Assembly (NCBI GenBank): GCA_034509925.1
Contig: CM067531.1
Coordinates: 4,087,501-4,151,500, forward strand
Length of the DNA stretch: 64,000 bases
Reading direction: 5' to 3'
DNA from: Hirudinaria manillensis
Lineage: Eukaryota > Annelida > Clitellata > Hirudinida > Hirudinidae
In this document: positions 58,315 to 64,000 of the stretch, one piece after another
Layout of the letters: the number at the start of each line of letters is the position of its first letter
How positions within the stretch are numbered: the first letter of the stretch is position 1
The notes under the pieces: generated by a model
Database searches by the model: none
What the model was told of the DNA's origin: nothing
Seen by the model: only the letters and a program-made list of their open reading frames with translations
Position numbers and translations under genes: made by a program

Positions 58315-60174
58315 CTTATTCTTATTAACTTAGGCATTAAAAACGAACTCAGTTAAGAATATTCAGTGAATCGGTTGATCTTCTCGATAGCTTCACTCGT
58401 GATTGCACTCGTGTAGGTGTATAAATTTTATGAAGCACCAAACAACGTGAGTTGTGGTGAGGTATTTAACATTTAATTTGTTATTATTACCCTCAAAGTG
58501 GGGTATTTAACTTTTAACTCCTTATTACCCTCGTGCTGAGGTATTTAAGTTCTAACTTGTTTAAGTTTTACCCTCGTCTTCCTGTGTGTGGGCATCAAAT
58601 TACTTTGCGTGATTTTTGCTTTCCCTATCCCGACATGCTTTACAGGTTCTGAGTGCATCTATTTATATGATCTGAGCCAAATTATTTTTTTATTGGATTT
58701 CCTCAAGGCTGAAGGGTTGCTGTTACTGTTGTATTTATTATGTTTAAAATGATGGAATCTAAATTTGGATTTTGTTTTTGTATTGTGAATTAATTATTTG
58801 ATAACATATTAATCAAAAATTGAAATATTATAATAGCAGGTGATTATCAATAGGCTGATTATTTTGTCTACCTGGGATTTATTGCTCACATTAGTCACTT
58901 CACCTCGACCAGTCTTTGTCATTTTCTGTGCATTACTATTTAATTGTTTTACAATTTACAACCTCTTAACAGAAACCACCTGAGATGATTTGCCAAATTC
59001 AGGATCCTTTTGGTTTTTTTTTTTGGAAACCTGTTGTCGTTTACCTTCGCGTTTTTTTAGTTTCTAGAATTTTAAGGGCGAATGTGCCTGAAATTTTGTG
59101 TTGCCGAGTGTGCGCAACTATTTTCTTATATTTTTGTTTGTTTTGTTCAGAATGGCAAACATATTTTCCTACCTGGTTACTTTCTACGTTCAGTTTGTTT
59201 CAAAGCACTCCAAGCGTGTTTTGGTTTGGAAATTCAAATAAAAACTAATTAAGGAAATGCTATTCTGTGGCTTTGTTTATTTATTTAATGGTTATGCTGA
59301 AATAATAGATTTTGTGAGGCATTACTTTGCTATACCAGATATTTTCAAATCAAGAATCTAGCAGACATAGTTAATGGGGACTAGAAATTGTTCCTAACTG
59401 TTTTGCTTGACATATCAATGTTGTTTCTCCTAAGTTGGTCTCTACCAGGGTTCGTTAAAAAGACTGAAGCTTAAAAGTGTCAGCTTTCTGTGCTTCAGTT
59501 GTCGAAATTCAATCAGTAGGAAAGGCGAACGGACCTACCACACATTAGATAAAGTAAATATTTATCCTCAGAATAATTGAACATTGAGAATTTACTAAAT
59601 ATTATTTCGGAATATTTGAGCAAGGGTCATAAAATAAAATAATTATATATGAATAATGATAATCTTTATACGCGAAATTCACACCAGTCATTTAAACCAT
59701 TAACTTGGTGGGATGTCTGCAATATTCAAACTTATTAAACTAAACGTATTCAATGGAATTTGTGTTAATTGTTAAAAAGCCATAGAAGTTTGTGCTCTAG
59801 AAAAGACTGACGTAGAATGTGTTTTTTATTTAGAACTTAACATTCTAGTGACTTGTACAATCGATGGAAACCAACCTTTACTTTTTTTTGTTGGAAGAAG
59901 ACTTTCATTAGTTGCATCTGATAAACAATTGTATGGCTAAAATAAGATCTCACAATAGATTTGTTCTAAAAAAAAGTATCTAAAGAATCTACAATTTTTA
60001 CATGTTGAACACCTTCGCGCCATCTTTTAGACCGAGCTTGCTTTCCGCTAGGACTAGGGTTTGGTCGACGCATTTGGTTCGGGATAGTTATCGTCAGTTT
60101 TGGTTTTATTGGGGTTAATTGTAACGCGTGGATAAAGTGAACGTTTGAATGAAATCTTTCTAATTTTCGATAGG
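58315..60174 (+). other. Kelch-gene 3' UTR and intergenic DNA before the filament gene
   Basis: The kelch 3' UTR probably runs to AATAAA at 59237-59242 (about 0.93 kb). It has a threefold imperfect repeat of a segment like TTACCCTC-GAGGTATTTAA between about 58459 and 58575. From 59260 to 60173 I see AT-rich intergenic DNA. The base before the filament-protein ATG is preceded by TTTTCGATAG, an acceptor-like sequence, so a noncoding 5' exon probably lies within about 60000-60130. Confidence 0.5.
59237..59242 (+). promoter_or_regulatory. Candidate polyadenylation signal of the kelch gene
   Basis: AATAAA 922 bases after the kelch stop codon on the same strand; first canonical hexamer in this stretch that I noticed. 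Confidence 0.45.
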
Positions 60175-63100
60175 ATGACGATGGAGCCGGCATTTTTAGC
60201 AAGCAAGAAGATTGTTCATTCAACGTACTCCAAAAACGACGAGACGGCTACTGATCAGTTTCCGTTAGATGACTCGGCAGTCACGAATAATGGAAGCCTC
60301 ACTTACAAATCTAACATCGCTCCAAGGAGTTTAGTAATTCAAAGAAGTTCGTTTAACAGTGGTAATACTTCAGGACCAGTTGGAGGCTCATTCATCAAGA
60401 ACAGGTTTTAAATCTGATTGTGTCTATGAGTTTTCGTAGGTGTCTGAAAAGGTGAACTTTGGTGTAGGACTTCGATATTGCATCATACTCCTTTGAGCTA
60501 CTTGGGACTGGACAGGTCCGTGAATTCGTTTGCCGTAATCTCATCGACCGGTGTCAATGCCGTGAGACAATCCAGTGACAAGGAAAAAAGAGACATGCAG
60601 GACTTGAACGAGAGGTGAGAATTTTGTTGAATTTAATATGTGTTTATGTGTTTTTACGTTTATTACTGCACAAACTCTTTTCTATACTTTATAAGATTTG
60701 CCAGCTACATAGAAAAAGTAAGGTTTTTGGAAGCTCAGAACAAGAGACTTAGTGATGAACTGGAGAAACTGAAAGCTAAATGGGGCAAAGAGACATCTCA
60801 AGTCTGTCTTATTTAATTTTAATTAGTGTTAAAGATAAAGTTGTGTTTTGATAAAGCACAAAGTAGTCTGCATGTTATGCTTAAAATTGCTTTTTTACAA
60901 GATTTTGTGAATCACTGTGGTTTATTAGGTGAAAGCCATGTATCAGGCTGAACTTGATGAAGCAAGGAAAGTTCTTGATGAGTCTACCAGAGAAAAAGCC
61001 AAATTGGAAATCACTGTGACTTCTTTGGGAGATCATCTTGATGAAACTAGGCAAAGGTTCACAAATGTGGTTGCTTGAGATATTATTAGATGTGCACCAA
61101 ACTTTTAATTTGCTGTTTCTGTGTAGGTTGAGTGATGCCAACAGCACATTGACACTGAACAAGAACCAGATTGAGAAGCAAAACAGGCAGCTGTCAGACT
61201 ATGAGGCAGAGTTAAGCCTGCTGAGAAAGAGAATTGAGAGTCTTGAGATGGACAGAGAAAGGGACAGAAAATCAATAACATCCCTCGAGGAGAGTTTGAA
61301 CAGAGCCAGATCTGTTGGTGCCAAAACTTTTATGCATGCCATGTTTATATCTACATGATATATTTATTTTCAAACTAGGATTTGGACCAAGAAACTCTGA
61401 TGCACATTGATGCTGAGAATAGGATGCAGACATTGGAGGAAGAAATGGAGTTTTTGAGGACAATCCATGAACAAGTTGACATGATTTTTCTTTTTGTCAT
61501 TTATTGTCAGTCATTTTCATGTATTTTTAAGGAATATTATATTTTATATACAATTTTAAGGAAATGAAGGAGCTAGCTGCTCTGGCTTATAAAGATTCAA
61601 CTGCTGAGAACAGGGAATTCTGGAAAGCTGAGATGGGCGATGCGATGAGGGAGATCCAGTTGATTTATGATGACAAATTGACGTCATTGAGAAATGAGCT
61701 CGAAGGCTTTTACAATTTGAAGGTAGTCTTTGACTTTGCATTACTTGGCACTTAAGTTCTTGATGAGTTAAGCAGTTCTTCAAGTTGATTAATTTCTTTT
61801 AAGGTTCAAGAACTTAAGAATGGTGCTGCCAAACACTCTATGGAGACAAACCACTCCAAAGAGGAAATTAAGAGGATCAGATTTCAGATGGCTGATTTGA
61901 AGGATCGCTTTGCAGAAGGCGAATCTAAGGTGATCTAAGGCTTTGCTTTGATTCCATTTGTTGAAGCAACATTGGTTTTTGTTTTCTACTTCAATAAACT
62001 GAGCCTAAATCCCTTAAAAACTCGAAATGTGAACAGAATTCGCAACTTCTCCGAGACATCGATTCGCTGAGAAGAGAGTACGACGTGCGAGAGAAGGAAC
62101 TTTCCGACGAAAACGAGACGATGAGAGTGGAGATGATGAAGTTGAAGGCCGAAATGGAATCCATCCTGATGGAGTTGCAGAATATTCTAGAAACCAAGTT
62201 GGGTCTTGAGTTGGAGATTGCTGCTTACAGGAAGCTACTTGAGGCTGAAGAGCATAGGTAGCTTTTGTGTGTTTTTCTGTTGTCGTGATGAACTCGACAA
62301 TTGCAGCATTTGTGATTTTAGAGTTGGACTCAGGAACATCATTGAGGGCAGTGACTTGAGTAACGTCGGGGAAAGTTCGTTCTCCGTGGGGAGTCCGGGT
62401 TACGGTGGTTATGCATCGAGCAGTCTGTTGATGTCTTCGTCGGGCGGTGCTCACTCGTTTTCTGGAACAACCTCGGAACTTTTGAGTGCACCAGGTTGGC
62501 ACATAATTGTTTAATTGAGGTTCTGTTTATGCTTTGAGCAATCAATTCATTAATAATGTTGTTTCGATATGATTTCTCAGTTAAAGTGACCCAGTTGTTG
62601 AAGGGGGAAATGTCAGCCAAAACCACTTACCAGAAGAGTGCCAAGGGACCAATTTCTGTCTCTGAATGTTCTCATGATGGAAAGTTCATTGTTGTGGATA
62701 ACACAAACAATAAGGTCCTTGTTTCTGCTTCTCGATTATAATTGTATAGGTGTATAACATCATACATCTTGTTGATCAGCATTTCAAATCAAACTGAATT
62801 TCTATATTTCAGGTGGAGAACATTAGCGGATGGAAAATCGTGAGGACTGTGGACAACAACAAGAAGGTCGAATACATCTTCAAAGATGGCTTCACTTTGG
62901 ATGGAAACTCTAAAATAAAGGTTTCAAATAACATTATTAACGTATTATTAATATTCTATTTAATTAGGTAAACATAACAAAAGTGAGCACCGATACCAAT
63001 GATTTTAAAATTTTAAAAAGTGAATTGAATTGGCATTCACTTGAAAATCCTATATGAATGTCAGATCTGGTCGCTTGGAAGCAAGCCCGAAGCGGGTGCA

Positions 63101-63336
63101 GAAGATGATCTTGAATTCTTAGAGACGAGTTGGGGTATTGGATCGAATGTGTCCACGAAAATCTTCAATTCATCTGGAGAGGTTTGTGCGTTTTTTAACA
63201 GTTTTCTCTAACACAATAGCGTTTATATTATTAGTTAATAAATTATTATGTTAACGGTTGGTTATCGCGGGTGATTATTTGCTTTGATCTCGTTCAGGAA
63301 CGTGCCACTCATATCCAGAAAACAATCTACACCTGA
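60175..63336 (+). CDS. Cytoplasmic intermediate filament protein with lamin-tail domain, 14 exons (657 aa)
   Basis: Exons 60175-60404, 60468-60614, 60696-60801, 60929-61056, 61127-61313, 61379-61474, 61561-61722, 61804-61929, 62037-62257, 62322-62494, 62581-62714, 62813-62920, 63065-63181 and 63298-63336 close in phase. After a Ser-rich head of about 130 residues the rod opens with LNERFASYIEKVRFLEAQNK. Coil 1B has the same length as in nuclear lamins by my count (112 residues between the AMYQAEL and IDAENRMQT landmarks). The rod ends LELEIAAYRKLLEAEEHR. A Gly/Ser linker leads to a lamin-tail Ig fold (VENISGWKIVRTVDNNKKVE, FLETSWGIGSN). The protein ends HIQKTIYT, with no CaaX box, and no basic nuclear localisation signal follows the rod. 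That is the long-type cytoplasmic filament protein of protostomes. Confidence 0.96.
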
Positions 63337-63782
63337 AACTGTGACCTGGATAGACTTATCTCGACTAACCATCGATGGGCTATTGACTTGCAAACTTTTT
63401 TAAACATTACGTTGTTTTTCATCAAACACCGCTTTAAGAAAAGCTTATTTCCGTTCGATTCCAAAGGCGTTTGGTTGCTTCATTTACGAAATTTATGGGG
63501 GAATTCTGAGTGAGATTCTCGATGGGAAGTTGTGGCTTAGTTGTGGTGAATTGTGCATTTAGATACTTCGCATTTATTTCGTTTCTTCGGCTGAAATGTG
63601 CAACGGGCAAGTTTCGAGGCTCTGCTATTGTTCCTATTGTCGAGGCTGTGACTTATAAAGGTACTCCTTGCGGAACCGTTCAAAGCAGCGGGTCGTGGTT
63701 GTTGACATCGGTGGGTGCCAGCGCTTGTGGTTGTGGATGTTTGATTTGATCTGCCGATGATTACGCCTTGAAGTCGTCTGTA
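63337..63782. other. Intergenic DNA and probable 5' UTR of the Vav-like gene
   Basis: About 450 bases. The second half is GT-rich on the plus strand and leads without an obvious acceptor into the first exon of the next gene, so it may be its 5' UTR. Open frames on both strands here have no family resemblance. Confidence 0.4.
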
Positions 63783-63965
63783 ATGTCGGGTTGGGGGTTC
63801 TGTGTCCATCATCTTAGGAGAACCCAAGTCGTTCCTCCGAGCTGCAACGTCGATAATGTAGTTGGAATGATTAGGAATGGGTCTGTGTTGTGTCGTCTTT
63901 TAAACGTATTGCAGCCTTTTTCCATCGACTCGAAAATGATTAGCATTAATCCGAAGAATTCAAAG
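63783..63965 (+). CDS. VAV: Vav-like guanine nucleotide exchange factor, first coding exon (calponin-homology domain start)
   Basis: The exon begins MSGWGFCVHHLRR and continues QVVPPSCNVDNVVGMIRNGS, VLCRLLNVLQPFSID and ISINPKNSK, then a donor (AAAG before GTATGC) at 63966. This matches the first half of a calponin-homology domain; the V-x-P-P start, the L/I-R-D/N-G-x-x-L-C-x-L-L-N core and the I-N-x-x/P-x-S end are those of Vav proteins, whose first exon encodes this same piece. Vav proteins are Rho/Rac exchange factors whose CH domain is autoinhibitory. Beta-PIX CH domains are the main alternative but lack the double proline. The window ends 35 bases into the first intron, so DH, PH and SH2 domains cannot be checked. 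Confidence 0.7.
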
Positions 63966-64000
63966 GTATGCCCGGGATAGGATTATCAGAATCTGATGCT

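Noticed and set aside
62014-62502. 162-codon minus-strand frame
   Set aside because: Antisense shadow of filament-protein exons 9 and 10, whose sense reading matches the rod end and linker.

Overview
This 64 kb window is nuclear DNA of an invertebrate animal. Genes are split by many short GT-AG introns, the intergenic DNA is AT-rich, trinucleotide microsatellites are common, and the gene families are bilaterian: BarH and PBX homeobox genes, a DAN/gremlin antagonist, a kelch protein and an intermediate filament protein with a lamin-type tail. The intermediate filament protein has the long, lamin-length coil 1B but no CaaX box and no visible nuclear localisation signal. By established knowledge that is the cytoplasmic filament type of protostomes, so a non-arthropod protostome (for example a spiralian) is the best inference. 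I cannot name the species.

Layout. 1-460: last exon of a BarH-like homeobox gene, followed by about 8.5 kb without recognisable coding sequence but with several simple repeats. 8981-11474 (+): ankyrin-repeat protein. 12683-16912 (+): fatty acid transport protein / very-long-chain acyl-CoA synthetase (SLC27 family), 13 coding exons. 17523-20716 (-): coiled-coil protein. 21370-22456 (+): CACYBP/SIP. 22612-23037 (-): small two-exon gene of unknown function, divergent from 23249-29854 (+): PBX/extradenticle, which contains an apparent GC-AG intron. 29969-30654: broken coding-like sequence. 30820-34355 (-): GPR180/TMEM145-family seven-transmembrane protein, 13 exons. 35897-38548 (+): large low-complexity protein ending in a PDZ-like fold. 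39114-40251 (+): previously unrecognised small secreted-precursor-like gene. 41159-42103 (-): gremlin-like BMP antagonist. 44981-45491 (+): Tctex-type dynein light chain. 48849-58314 (+): BTB-BACK-kelch protein of the IVNS1ABP type; its 4.4 kb fifth intron is mostly a satellite-like array. 60175-63336 (+): cytoplasmic intermediate filament protein. 63783-63965 (+): first exon of a Vav-like gene, cut by the window edge.

The neighbours do not form a pathway or operon; they look like ordinary eukaryotic neighbours, with several close convergent and divergent pairs. Exon models were built by hand from splice signals and reading-frame continuity. In all the multi-exon models the phases close exactly, which is the main support for them. 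The most unusual structures are the two-monomer (252/259 bp) higher-order tandem repeat at 51007-54431 with a hybrid unit and a diverged relic copy nearby, and the small secreted-peptide candidate at 39114. I found no mobile element, tRNA, rRNA or CRISPR array that I could support.
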